Shown here in pieces: positions 34,746 to 45,615 of a DNA stretch of 64,000 nucleotides. How positions within the stretch are numbered: position 1 is the stretch's first letter; every line of letters starts with the position of its first letter. The position numbers were made by a program, and so were the translations under genes. Origin of the DNA: Ostrinia nubilalis (taxonomy: Eukaryota > Arthropoda > Insecta > Lepidoptera > Crambidae). The notes below the pieces were generated by a model, which did not search any database, was not told the DNA's origin, and saw only the letters and a program-made list of their open reading frames with translations. The stretch spans positions 1,860,001 to 1,924,000 of the forward strand of contig NC_087118.1 in NCBI RefSeq assembly GCF_963855985.1. Direction: 5' to 3'.

Positions 34746-35926
34746 AAAAAAATAATAATACCATAATACTACCGCAGTATTATTGGTAAACTTTTTTTTA
34801 TATTTTCCTACGGGTGCTAGAATTACCAAGCTTCCAGCATGCCACTGGCCGTGGGAGAAGGAACTTTTCCTCAAGACTACTCCCACTACCTCAAGGGCCT
34901 CCGCCAAAACTCGCGCGAAAATGAGTTTATGTATACAGCGCAAGCAGGTGCCCGCGGCATGACTTTCATGCATTACTATGCATTTTTGGGCGAGCGCACG
35001 CAGCGGGCACCCACTCCGAGGTTAAGTGGAGGCCCCTAGAGTATGGTAGTCGTTAACATGACGTCATGATTGTAAAAAAATGCACTAATGTGTAATTAAT
35101 ATCAACTTTGAAGCAAATCACCACTAAAATAACTTTCTACCCCTTTTTAACATAGTTAGGGGGTGCATTTCACTAAAATACGAAACACGTCTTCCATTAA
35201 TTCTGTTATAGAATGCTTATGCAAAATTTTAAGTAGATTGGACGAAGGAATCTCGTTATTTCATACAAACTTTGCCCCTCCTTTTTACCTCCTTAGGGGT
35301 AGAATTTTGGAAAATCCTTTCTTATCAGATGCTTACGTCATACAAAGAACACACCGTCCAAGTTTCAGGTCTTTACGATCAGCGGTTTAGGCTGTGCATT
35401 GATCCATCAGTAGCGCGCGTAGTACTTGATCATTATTTTGCTGCGATGTGATTTTAAAACTGCGATATCTCCTAAGATATTTATTGAAATCGAATGGTGT
35501 AAAGGGCAAGAATGTTTAAAATTAAATACTTGTGGTGAATAATTTATTTATTTGGATAAGGATTAATATCATGTTTATAAAAACACCTTCGCAAATAATG
35601 CATTATTTTAAAACAGATTTTTTTTGCATAAAAATGGTTACTATGAGCCAACCTTAAAAGATAGACATATGCTACCGCGGACTTTTTTAAAGAACTTTTA
35701 AAGGGGAACAATCCTGTCATACATGATTTTTGCGAAACTTTAACCGTTTACGCAGCTCTCAAAAGGAAAAAAATCACTGATTTGAAATATTCTTGATTGG
35801 TGCTCCGCTCCTATTGGTCTTAGCGTGATGATAAATAGCCTAAAGCCTTCAGGAACTAACGGGCTATCCAACACAAAAATAATTTTTCAAATCGGTCCAG
35901 TAGTTCCTGAGATTAGCGCGTTCAAC

Positions 35927-36019
35927 CAAACAAACAAACAAACAAACAAACAAACAAACAAACAAACAAACAAACAAACAAACAAACAAACAAACAAACA
36001 AACAAACAAACAAACAAAC
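35927..36019. repeat. (CAAA)n microsatellite
   Basis: About 23 perfect tetranucleotide repeats near the 5' end of the Helitron. The NKQTNKQT frame is read-through. Confidence 0.95.
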
Positions 36020-36047
36020 TCTTCAGCTTTATAATATTAAGTATAGA

Positions 36048-36808
36048 TAGATTACGCGGACGACCTATCGGTCATTCCCCCGCTCTCTCGGGGAGGCGGC
36101 CGCATGTGCTCGGTGATGTAGCGGGGTACGCGGGGGGACGGTATCAAGCGCGTCTCGAATGTTTTAGGCTACGTTTAAACAAGGTTTTTTACTAAAAACC
36201 CTGTTAAAGTAATAGTTAAATATTTTATTTATATTTTTCTTGTAACTACTTTCATGGGCACTAAAACCTCTGAAATGGGCGTTGTTTTACAAAACCACAT
36301 CCTGTATAAATCTTTTGAGTTAATTATCATTTTAACTAAACTTTGAAAGTGGGCTAAACAAATTGATGAATTTAAATATACCTAACTGTAATAAAAATAA
36401 AGTTTTTTTATTTGTCTTTTTCATCCCTGATTATCGACCTGGCATCCTTGATTATCGACCATTTCTTACGCTGAACAATTTAGCCAAATTCCCAGAAAAA
36501 CTTTAAATATGTATCCTTGTCCTAAACAAAGGTTAAGAACGCCGTCCCTGGGCCGTTAGTTCTTATATATTTACTTTTGTTTTATTCGAAAATAATGAAT
36601 GAACTAAAACTAGATATCGTTCAAACCAATTGCATGGTAATGCGTAATGCACATCATATATTTTTTTTAGTTTTAATATTATCTTATTTTGGAACTTATA
36701 CAGAGGGGACACATTTTAATACTTTGGAAGTGACTCTCGCGCAGACCGTTCAGTTTAGAACAATCATAGTTATGGTAATTTCGTGAGAGTCAACATAGTT
36801 AATATTTT
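36048..36808. other. Non-coding region with a GC-rich patch
   Basis: A GC-rich patch (36055-36160) is followed by AT-rich sequence. A 69-codon frame at 36577-36786 has a hydrophobic segment (FFLVLILSYFG) but no other support. No gene called. Confidence 0.4.
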
Positions 36809-36875
36809 TTATTTTAATAGTAGTAGGCCTAAAATAGTAGGCCAGATATTGAAGTCTCCCACAACAATCAGACGA
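36809..36875 (-). pseudogene. LINE endonuclease fragment fused to the OTU frame
   Basis: The last residues of the long frame read RLIVVGDFNIWP, the GDFN block of apurinic-type LINE endonucleases. It is in frame with the OTU ORF, followed by a repetitive ending. The fusion is most simply a LINE fragment inserted into the OTU ORF. Confidence 0.6.
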
Positions 36876-37450
36876 GAACATGAATTATACTTTTTTGGAC
36901 GACCACCTTTATTACGTTTCGGGCGACCAACCTTGGAATCTTGTGTTTTATTTACGAATCTTTCCTGCGTATTATCGTATGTATTACTCAGTAATTCTTC
37001 GGACCCGATTGGTGAACAAAAATCATAATGACCCGATGATAAATTACCTGAAAAAAGTAATCGCTTTATTGGATATCCTTCTCTACCAAATACACCCCTC
37101 AGAATACCCGTATTACGTTCATATACTTCAAACCTCGCTGGATACAAAAATCCTGCTGCCTTCACCTCAGCAGTACCGCCATAACTGGAGGATTGGAGCA
37201 TCGTAGCTTTGTACTCTTGTCGTGAAGAGAAAGGATCTCCCCGGGCATTGCTTGTATACAAATTAAACTCGTCCCAGTTATCATAAATATAATTAACTAT
37301 TGAAGTTCGTAGTAATTGTGTTTGATCCAAATTAGTGGAATTGTAAATAGAAAACGCTATTGCATGAAATAAACAACTTCCATCTGGAAGCATAGGAACT
37401 ATATGATGTAAAATATTATTTTCATTGACGATTAATGCAATTGTAGCCAT
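36876..37450 (-). CDS. OTU-family cysteine protease-like ORF with AT-hooks (element-borne, truncated)
   Basis: The OTU fold is a deubiquitinase-type cysteine protease. The motif PDGSCLFHAIAFSIY holds the Asp-Gly-x-Cys nucleophile block, and SSGHYDF near residue 140 supplies the typical catalytic His. I prefer the start at 37450 (MATIALIVNEN) to the first ATG at 37558, because the extra N-terminus is an unrelated hydrophobic run. After the OTU part, GRPKRNKGGRPKK is a double AT-hook-like DNA-binding motif. Thereafter the frame runs into a LINE endonuclease remnant, so the natural C-terminus is missing. OTU domains occur in several eukaryotic mobile elements (some Helitrons and LTR elements); which one this belonged to is open. 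Upstream sequence is shared with a second repeat copy at 62261. Confidence 0.7.
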
Positions 37451-37465
37451 AATTGTATCTTTGCA

Positions 37466-37736
37466 AAATTTTGCAATTGATAAACAAAGTAGAAGTAAAC
37501 AAAATAAACGAGAAATTGTCGCAAATTTTACTAATTTCGGTACACGTGCGAACAGCATCTAGGCGTTCGTGCGTATGGCGCACGGCTGCCGCTCGCTGTG
37601 CCGCGATACCCCTTCCCTTGACCAACCGCCTGCCTTCGGGCCCGCGGGCGGCTAGTGCTTGCGCGTTCGTTCGTTACTCCCCCCGTCCCGCTTCGCCAGT
37701 AGGAAGCAAGCTGTCTGATAATCATCGACAACAATA
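37466..37736. mobile_element. Repeat E, first segment
   Basis: Matches 62261-62526 closely, including a GC-rich block (GGCGTTCGTGCGTATGGCGC). It ends at the AATA that begins the target duplication of element D. E then continues at 39123, 40745 and 55217, each time after an inserted element. Confidence 0.85.
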
Positions 37737-38162
37737 CGCACCTTCGGTAGAACAAGGGCACAATTGCACTTTTTGCAATTTTACAGGAGAGCCATTTTAA
37801 GATTTTTATTGGATTTAATATGGTCTAGCTCTGATAATATTCCTGTAAAGTGGTCCACCTTTGCATGACATAAACTATATACTATATACATTTTACGCGC
37901 ATTGCTTGCAAGAATAAAAAGCTTTTAGTTTTTTTTATATTAATTTTCTTTTCAAGGAGGGGGTTCATTTATGCCCTTGTTCCACCAATATCTAAATTAT
38001 TTTGTAGTTATGACCAATTTGAGCTTTAATTTAGGATGATGTTGGAATAAAAATAAGCAGTGGTTTTGCGTAAATAATGTATTTTTTTATTAATTTTAAA
38101 GCGTGTAGTAACTTCACACAAAAAAAAAATGAATAAAACTTAGAGATAACATGACTTTTTAG

Positions 38163-38360
38163 TATCTATCTATAGAAAAGCGGAAGGTCACTGATAGACT
38201 CACTCATCACAAAATGTCAGAAACTATAACACCTACAAACTTGAAATTTGGCAGGTAGGTTCCTTTTAGGGTGTAGATATCCGCTAAGAACGGATTTTAC
38301 GAAACTCCAACCCTGAGGGGGTTAGAGGTACACGCGTACGAAGTCGTGGGCGGCCGTTAG
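38163..38360 (+). mobile_element. Helitron-like fragment inside D
   Basis: Begins about TCTATCTATAGAAAAGCGG and ends CGAAGTCGTGGGCGGCCGTTAG, the same hairpin end as the GCGGCCGCTAG Helitrons but with CTAG changed to TTAG. Boundaries are uncertain. Confidence 0.5.
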
Positions 38361-38383
38361 TTCTTTAATCAGTCTTCGTTCGT

Positions 38384-38468
38384 TTCAACCAAATGACGTC
38401 CACTGCTGGACAAAGGCCTCCCCCAAGGTTTTCCATAATGAACGGTCCTGCGCTGCCCGCATCCAGCT
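38384..38468 (-). pseudogene. RTE-type LINE ORF C-terminus (scrap)
   Basis: Minus frame SWMRAAQDRSLWKTL then GEAFVQQWTSFG and a stop. The AQDR..W..LGEAFVQQWTS ending is a very common closing block of RTE-type ORFs in Lepidoptera (recalled, not searched). Only about 28 codons remain. Confidence 0.6.
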
Positions 38469-39122
38469 TCACTCTTTTATAACTACTGTTCCAAAACAAA
38501 TTTACTTAGCAAAACTCTGGAAATACGCTAGTAATTACTTTTAAAATAATAGAATTTTTATAAAAATAACATAAACTTTACAAAAAAATAGTCTCTTTAT
38601 GTTTTATTCAGTACCTACACTGTTTTTAATTATAATTTAATCCTTCCATAATGTAGTATTAGTTAAATTGTTAAATGAAGGTGCGATTTTTTGGAATAGC
38701 ACTCGACTTTAAGACCAAAGAATAAAAAAAAGTTGGACGGACAAGGGCATAACTGTCTGAACGACTTTTTCCCTCTAATTTTTTAATTACTTACTAGGCA
38801 TAAGTGTGATAGATGTGACCTTGTCACTCCAGAAACCAAAAACATTAAAGGGCATATATACCATTGCGGCGTTAGCGCTCCAAATGACAAGTACTTCATT
38901 CCCCGCTGACGGCGCAACTGAACAATGAGACTTTGTCGCGTTAGAACAGTCAAATAAAAGCGCCAATAAGACAAAGCCGCTATTTGCCCCTGGCGGTTTT
39001 TTGAAGGAATTAAACGGGTGTCTTTGTCTCAACAGTTGAAAACACATTGTTAAAGTATTTCTGCATACTTAACTCATTTTTGCAATTTTTGACAATTGTG
39101 CCCTTGTTCTACCGAAGGTGCG

Positions 39123-39682
39123 AATAGGAAATTACAATTAATGTCTTTGAATATATTTATAAGTACTAAGTATAACACAGCAGTTAGGACGCATTTAGGT
39201 TATATACAGAATTACATTCACCAAAATATTTAGATTGAATGACGATTGTGTTGGTCTTTGTTTTGGTTTAACTAGTTACTGTGCCTAAAAATTTTAAAAG
39301 GTTTCGGGTTTTTCTGTTAGGTTACCTTAAGCTATTGTTTCATACCAAAATTCAAGATTCAATGTCAGCGGGAAGTAGTCTTTAAGTTTTGATTCCGTTG
39401 CGAGTAGGTGCGAATTTCAAAATATGCGGTATGATTATAGGTAGGTACCTACCTCAGCGTTTTGAATTTTTGCGTTGATTTAGAATTTTTCACAGTTTAG
39501 AGGCAATTAGATTTAAGAAGTGTTTGATATGAATTTCAACTTTAATATCTCTACGCGTTCATGTGAAAAAGGGTAGGTAGTAAGTTTATAATTATTAAAA
39601 AAAATATATGTCATGTAAGCAAAAATAATATTTTAATATTTTGTGTAACTTCAAATTTATCATTTTCGCAATTTTTCCTTCA
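39123..39682. mobile_element. Repeat E, second segment
   Basis: Continues E after element D and matches 62523-63085 with few differences. It contains a module AAATTCAAGATTCAATGTCAG that is a diverged relative of modules at 55235 and 55545. Confidence 0.85.
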
Positions 39683-39801
39683 TCTATACTTATAATAAAT
39701 CTGTAGAGAGGTCAATTCTGTACATGAAATATATTTTCAAAATAACTATCAGGGGGTGATTAGTGATCGATACTGATGCCAAAAATGCAATCAGTAAAAT
39801 T

Positions 39802-39834
<33 letters not shown>

Positions 39835-40744
39835 ATGTTCCTTATAGAAACAAAAACTACTAGACGGATTTTAACGAAACTTGGTACAATTATTCTTCAT
39901 ACTCCTGGGCAGGTTATAGGATACTTAGGAATTCCCACGGGAACGGGTATTAGCGGGAAAATCTTTTTGTATGAAAAATCTAAACCGCTTAAGTTAGACG
40001 CTTGAAATTTGGCAAGCAGGTACCTTAGTAAACTTAAAGCTTAGTTATAACAGGATATTGCAAAATTCCTACGGGAACGGGAATTAGCGAGAAAAAATAT
40101 TTGTATGAAAAAATCTAAGCCACGTAACATAGACGCTTGAAATTTGGCATGCAGGTACCTTAGTAAATTTAAAGCTTAGTTACAACAGGGTATTGCAAAA
40201 TTCTCACGGGAACGGGAGTTAGCGGAAAAAACATTTGTATGAAAATATCTAAACCGCGTAAGTTAGACGCTTGAAATTTGGCATGCAGGTACCTTAGTAA
40301 ACTTAAAGCTTAGTTACAACAGGATATTGCAAAATTCCCACGGGAACTGGAATTAGCGGGAAATTCCTTTTGTATGACTGACTCACTGACATACCCACGC
40401 ACAGCCTAAACGGCTAAACGTAGGCACTTGAAATTTATAAGGGACGTAGCTTAGGTACCGTAGAGGTGCACTAAGAAAAGAATTCCCGAAATTCCCACAG
40501 GAACAGGAATTACCGGGAAAATCCTTTTGTATGAAAAATCTAAACCGCTTAAGTTAGACGCTTGAAATTTGGCATGAAGGTCTCTTAGTAAACTTAAAGC
40601 TTAGTTACAACAGGATATTGCGAAATTCCAACGGGAACGGGAGTTAGCGGGAAAAAACATTTGTATGCAAAAATCTAAACCGCGTAAGATAGATGAAGGG
40701 GGTAAAATGGGATCCACGCGTACGAAGTCGCGGGCGGCCGCTAG
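39683..40744 (+). mobile_element. Non-autonomous Helitron, third copy, with empty site
   Basis: TCTATACTTATAATAAATCT...GGGCGGCCGCTAG inserted between A39682 and T40745. The second E copy has the joined site (63085/63086) without it. Five diverged modules of about 130 bp with GAAATTTGGCATGCAGGTAC make up the body. A (GTCT)n array is at 39806-39833. No coding frame. Confidence 0.92.
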
Positions 40745-41544
40745 TCTGTACTATACAGGGTGTTTCTTGTAAGGTGTCAAGCCGAAGGCAGGTGATAGGT
40801 GAGGACTAGACCTATCGATTTCACCCCCATGTATGTTCTACGATTTTTCGTAGTTTAGAAGTTATCGTTAATTTTGTGATTTTTTCAAATTTTATGACCT
40901 AGTAGGCATTAATTTTTTTTTTTTTTTTGGGTTGACTTTTCTCAGATTTCTTTTTTTTTGACAGATTCCCTATTAATTGCAGATGTTTGAAAAAAATAAT
41001 CACCTTCCTATCTTTGATGCAAGATACAAAATTTTTGCTAGAAACATAAAAAATATGGTTTTAGCAGAACGTTCTAAAATTCTACTTAAAAGTTTGAAAA
41101 AAAAAGAACTTCCAAAGGTCCAAAATAATTTTAAAAACTGCGCAGTTTTCTGAACTTTCATAATAACATAAAAAAAACATGTACTTTATAGGCCATTATT
41201 TTCTGTAATCGCTCCACTAAAGTGGTAAGTCGGAGATTTCGTTACATGTTTTTGACTTTCTTAGGACTAACTAATGTTTGCAATCCCCTAAGTTTACGTA
41301 CTGTAGAACACATTTAGAGACAATAACTGAAAAGAACATTTTTTTATCCACAACGAGGAAGCTCTTGCCCTTCATCTGGTATACAACAGGGAATATGAAA
41401 ATATTGATGAACTGCGGACAAAGCTGACTGAAACACAAAACCAAATTAGAATGCAAGAAGAAGCTTTTGTAAATTTACGAAGAATTTTTTTACTTCGTTG
41501 TCAAATGTGCATTCAGGTCAAAATTAAATCATTACACCCTTTTT

Positions 41545-42030
41545 TGCTCTCCCTCTCTCTCTCTCTCTCTCACACAGACACACTCGCACACACACTTACA
41601 CACGCACACGCACACGCACACTTACACGCACACGCACACGCACACGCACACGCACACGCACACGCACACGCACACGCACACGCACACGCACACGCACACG
41701 CACACGCACACGCACACGCACACGCACACGCACACGCACACGCACACGCACACGCACACGCACACGCACACGCACACGCACACGCACACGCACACGCACA
41801 CGCACACGCACACGCACACGCACACGCACACGCACACGCACACGCACACGCACACGCACACGCACACGCACACGCACACGCACACGCACACGCACACGCA
41901 CACGCACACGCACACGCACACGCACACGCACACGCACACGCACACGCACACGCACACGCACACGCACACGCACACGCACACGCACACGCACACGCACACG
42001 CACACGCACACGCACACACACACACACACA
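41545..42030. repeat. (CACACG)n hexamer microsatellite
   Basis: After a CT stretch, an almost perfect array of CACACG runs from about 41602 to 42016, roughly 65 units, ending in CA repeats. The His/Ala, Cys/Val and Arg/Val frames of 135-204 codons are repeat read-through and not proteins. Confidence 0.95.
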
Positions 42031-42063
42031 AACTCTTTCCCTTTCTCTCACACTCTAATAGGT

Positions 42064-42331
42064 AGTCAGATTTCGGGAGCGGGGTGGAAGCTTTTTAAAA
42101 AGGATTATATTTAATTAAACTAAGTGATCACGTCCTCGCCGAGTTGGAGGCGATTTAATAATGATTTAATATTGTGGCCGATCGCAGTCGTCCAGTACGG
42201 TGTTTACAATTTAGTTCTGCTGACACATCTCTTATGTGAATAACAATTCTACGAATGCTTATACTGTAGAGTGGAAAGTGATGACTTATCTTGTTTAGTC
42301 TAGAGCAGAGGGAGCTGACGGATGCATAACT
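42064..42331 (-). repeat. Provirus 3' LTR (268 bp)
   Basis: Minus strand AGTTATGCATCC...AAATCTGACT. By eye identical to 54159-54426. The purine tract lies just upstream in element orientation. Confidence 0.93.
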
Positions 42332-43281
42332 CCTCCCTCCCTAAGTGAGAAATTATCGGAAGTTTCATTTTTATGAGTATTCCGATAATTTCGTTTACAT
42401 AAAATTTTTACATGTTTGCGGAAGGCAATTAACACAATTAACATAAAAAGAATCAAAACTAATACAAATGTAAAGTATGTAAAATAAGAAGTGTCTGTTT
42501 CATTTTCACTAGCACTGATTGCTGCACTGTGTTTCAGGGCGTACGACATGTATTTGATTTCATCCAAATTGATTCCATGCATATTGAGTGCGCGTGCACC
42601 GGATAGCGTTGCGTTTACAGGTAGCTCGGGTAGGTGAATCACCGGTACGTGTTCTACGATGTCTGATGAAATGTAGAGTCGATGGTGGATCTGCAGGCCA
42701 TGGATTTCCAGGTCACAGGGCTCATCGATGGTGATGATGTACGTGCCGAAGACTGACTGCTTACTGACTTCGCTGTCGCAGTGTTTGGTCAGCGTGCCTT
42801 TCAGTCTGCTGTACAGAATCCAGTTGTTCGCGTTGAGCTGCTGGAGTTTTACTTCTTCCAGCTGGATCTGGTGCTGCTTGCAGGAGGTAAGGTCCTTACT
42901 GAACCTCATCAGCTGTTCCACGCAGGTAGGCTCGTTATGTAGAGCCTGGTTGTCCGTAGAGCACAGGAAGCGATCGCCGGCGGCAAGCGGGCGACACGGT
43001 GTTACGATCGGTAAGTATTTCAAACCCTTCGCCAAAAGGTAAGGAAATTTGGGGAAAATGGAAAGCGTAACGTTTTGGGATTCTTGGAATATAGGAAGTG
43101 AGTATATCTTATAATAATTGTAAGTATAATTATCTATCAATGGTATTTCTAAAATAAATGTTATCTGATCCTGTTTCATATAAGATTTTACACAAATAGT
43201 TTCTTCTAAATTTAACAAATTACTTTCCGTAGGCTGGTAAACTAAATTGGCAGAGTTTGAAATTAACTTCAAATGATACAA
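42295..43281 (-). pseudogene. env: Provirus env, C-terminal part (membrane-anchored segment)
   Basis: Envelope-type fusion glycoprotein, C-terminal 328 codons. Cys-rich ectodomain with several N-x-S/T sites (for example NVTLS, NATLS, NETDTS), then a membrane segment around residues 271-291 (TFVLVLILFMLIVLIAF) and a cytoplasmic tail of about 37 residues that runs into the purine tract and LTR. Errantivirus Env is related to baculovirus F proteins. The frame is separated from the N-terminal part by a frameshift near 43352-43290, so the gene is not functional as it stands. Confidence 0.8.
42332..42343 (-). other. Provirus polypurine tract
   Basis: Minus-strand AGGGAGGGAGG abuts the 3' LTR; it primes plus-strand synthesis in this class of element. 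It overlaps the last codons of env. Confidence 0.85.
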
Positions 43282-43351
43282 TAATTCTGTAGAGTTTACA
43301 ATTGCTTGGTGTAAAATGGATACTCTACTTAATGCTAATGCTGTTTCTATT

Positions 43352-43802
43352 TCACTTAATCTTATAAATATTGTACGGAAACTTACTTATGAATATGTTA
43401 TACACTCCTAGTATGTATGTAGAAAAAGTCCAATCGTTTTGTGTGGACGTTATGTTTTGCAATAGGCTTTCAACTCGTTTCAAGCGTTCATCAATAATAA
43501 TGGAGTTGTTGTTTATTTGCTCTGAAATATTTATGAAACTGTCGAACATTTTTGAGACCAGGGTAATTTTCTTAGATATTATAACTTGATTATTACTCAA
43601 TTGAGAAGTCAACTTATCATATTTAAGTGCATCATCGTGGTCAAGGTTTCCTGTAATTAACTTTATAAGAGATCCTAATGGATTAATAAGGCCTCGCTTA
43701 TAGCGTTGCTGTGGTACTAATTGCCTGTATTTTTCTAATGTTATGTCGCGGATGAAATCAGTGTGATATTTATTATTGATAAATTCATGATAATATGGAT
43801 TG
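43352..43802 (-). pseudogene. env: Provirus env, middle part with RxKR cleavage site
   Basis: Carries RYKR followed by GLINPLGS (about 43705-43670), the furin-type cleavage site and start of the fusion-peptide region in errantivirus and baculovirus F-like envelopes. A helical heptad-like stretch follows (LTSQLSNNQVIISKKITLVS). The open frame extends to 43864, but its first about 19 residues come from the inserted LTR-B. The upstream env codons lie beyond that LTR, at 45616 to about 45720. The frame closes at 43352 before the C-terminal segment. Confidence 0.8.
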
Positions 43803-43937
43803 TTATTGTGACGCGCCCTGCGACGCATTGACAGCCCTAGCACCGAGCGCAGAGATTTTGACAACCCTACGGCTGCGCGGCCGCACGCCGCACGGACCGA
43901 GCTAATATAAGAGACGGCGGCGACCGCGGGCGCCTAG

Positions 43938-44834
43938 TAACCACTACATCCACCGACTCTACCACCTAGTTGGAAGGAAAAGTAAATTGTCACTTAGAAA
44001 TAAGTTGACAATTTACAAAACCTGCATCCGTCCAGTGTTGACTTACGCCAGTCCGGTGTTTGCTCACACTTCCTGCACAGACCTTAAGAAATTCCAGACC
44101 CTCCAAAACAAATTCTTACGCCGAGCCGCGGATGCCCCGTGGTTCGTGCGTAATACGAATCTCCATAGAGATTTCGAGATCCCATCGATTGATCACTTTA
44201 TGAAAGAAGCCTCTCGCCGCTACTTTGATAAAGCGATCAACCACAAGAACCCTCTTATCGTTAGCGCCGCCACGTATACACCCCAGAAAGATGTCGCTGC
44301 CCAATACCGACGACCTAGGCATGTCCTAGACGACCCGGACGATCCTATTACCGAATTTCTGAACACAGACATCACTGCCTTAAGCACGCCAACTACTCCA
44401 CAACACAGTAGCTCGTTACACCGTACTCGCCGGCGAGTACGAGGCCCTGCCTTCCATTTCGGACGGTACAGACATGTACCGGGCCGGTTCTCCCCAATCC
44501 GTCCCCCGGACACGGCCTGAGCCGAGGTCCGAGCCTACCGTGGCGCCCTCAGGCCGCGTCCGTAGTCCCCCTCGATCGGGCCCACTAGAGTGAGCCCGCC
44601 GTAGGCTGGACTTTGGTCCAACACCGCGGTGGGCAACCCTCTAGTTGGGTTCGCCACTGATCGGGCGCCTTATGCGCTCGATACGGCCCGATCGCGAACG
44701 TCGGTCTGCGAGCCCACACTCGGCCTCGTCGGCACGCGCACCGACGATCGCCAAACGGCTAGAGTACCTTCTGTACTCGCCACTCTGCCCGGTGAAGTTG
44801 GAAAAGCTCTTCAAGCTACCAGCGCGCGTCCCTT

Positions 44835-44867
<33 letters not shown>
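43938..44867 (+). mobile_element. Jockey-like LINE, 5'-truncated, with poly(A) and 12 bp TSD
   Basis: 930 bp inserted in LTR-B, flanked by GCGGGCGCCTAG (43926-43937 and 44868-44879). It holds the end of the RT ORF, a GC-rich 3' UTR and a poly(A) of about 32. Shorter copies are at 30555, 31107 and 17797-18011. Confidence 0.92.
43947..44520 (+). pseudogene. Jockey-like RT C-terminal domain
   Basis: About 190 codons covering the region after the RT thumb: LSLRNKLTIYKTCIRPVLTY, FLRRAADAPWFVRNTNLHRD, then RRPRHVLDDPDDPIT and a basic tail ending at 44520. The PWFVRN..LHRD block is typical of Jockey-clade ORF2 ends. It is open throughout but lacks catalytic motifs because of 5' truncation, so it is not expected to be active. 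Confidence 0.85.
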
Positions 44868-44868
<1 letters not shown>

Positions 44869-45615
44869 CGGGCGCCTAGCATTCGCTCGGGAGCCATCGC
44901 AACAGCCAGACGATCGCGCGCGCGTCTAACTTTCCCACGGCTAATTGCGCAAGAGTCCCTAGCGAATAGCTACCCTCACTGTTCCCACTAACCTGGCTCG
45001 ATAGGACTTTCTGCTCGCGCGGTTTCCGCGACACGAGCGAACCATCGCTGCCTGTATTCACATCCAAATCCCTACCGAGTGCATGCTTTACTCAATCCCG
45101 ACTTGCGGTAGCAATCCCGCTGCCACCCTTCCTGTAATTCCTCCCCACTCGCCACGTAGGTCCCAAGCCTTTTACCTTTGGTGCACGAATCCCCACTTCG
45201 TTAACCTCGGTTACCGATTTGGGAGCGAACCGTCCTACCCCCCTAGTTTATAAGTATCCAAACTAACACTCGCTAAACCTCGCACAGGGCGCCGCCCCTC
45301 CCGCGGATACGTAAACTAGTCTCGGGACGCGAACCGGGCGCGTCGCTATCCCTCTTGTCATAGTAGATTTGCAATTGTAGAATAACTTGTTCATTATTTA
45401 AATAATAGTAATTTAGAGTCAGTGAAACTAGAATAAGTAAACTATTGTGGAACCTGAATTATAAGTGCCATTGTGTTATTGATTGTGCGTTTCCTTGGTC
45501 GAATATCCCTGTAGGCATCTTGGATAGGTACACATCCCTCATCGCAGAAGGCGAACTGGGACTTAGTACTAAACAGCGGGGTGTCAGACTGAGCTAGCTA
45601 AGACGCCCCGTTGCA

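Larger units (their letters stand above)
34400..36047 (-). mobile_element. Helitron complex with (AAAC)n array
   Basis: Minus orientation: 5' end TCTATACTTAATATTATAAA (36047) and two candidate 3' ends, CTAGCTGTGCCCGCGACTTC (34400) and ATAGCTTTTGCCCGCGACTT (34482). It looks like one element inserted in, or fused to, a related one. It contains a 66 bp palindrome (34676-34745), a GC-rich open segment (34839-35039) and a CAAA array (35927-36019). No helicase or Rep frame was seen. Confidence 0.65.
37737..39122. mobile_element. DNA element D with 30 bp TIRs and TSD AATA
   Basis: Ends CGCACCTTCGGTAGAACAAG and its reverse complement (perfect for about 30 bp to CAATTG), flanked by AATA (37733-37736, 39123-39126). 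Repeat E at 62518-62534 shows the unoccupied site with one AATA. The 1386 bp interior has no transposase; it contains a Helitron-like 3' end and an RTE-type LINE scrap. I cannot assign the superfamily from a 4 bp TSD alone. Confidence 0.85.
43807..45615 (+). mobile_element. Solo LTR-B in env, TSD TTAT, itself holding a LINE
   Basis: TGTGACGCGCC...CGCCCCGTTGCA flanked by TTAT (43803-43806, 45616-45619). Orientation follows from the copy at 17662-18140, where a PBS follows the CCCCGTTGCA end. Without the LINE and its duplicated target it is about 867 bp. It is strikingly GC-rich compared with the provirus, especially 44880-45360. TATA-like AATATAAGAG (43903-43912) and TTTATAAGTA (45248-45257) are candidate promoter elements. 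It disrupts the env coding frame. Confidence 0.85.

Noticed and set aside
33343..36299. Inverted GTGGTTTTGTAAAACAACG pair as TIRs of a large element
   Set aside because: The motif is nearly self-palindromic, no target duplication was found, and the similarity stops quickly outside it; kept only as a hint.
37453..37800. 115-codon plus frame in repeat E
   Set aside because: Only open because of the GC-rich patch shared with 62263-62529; no domain, and it crosses the element D boundary.
41451..42065. Frames of 135-204 codons with His-Ala, Cys-Ala, Arg-Val or Cys-Val repeats
   Set aside because: They are all readings of a CACACG microsatellite on both strands.
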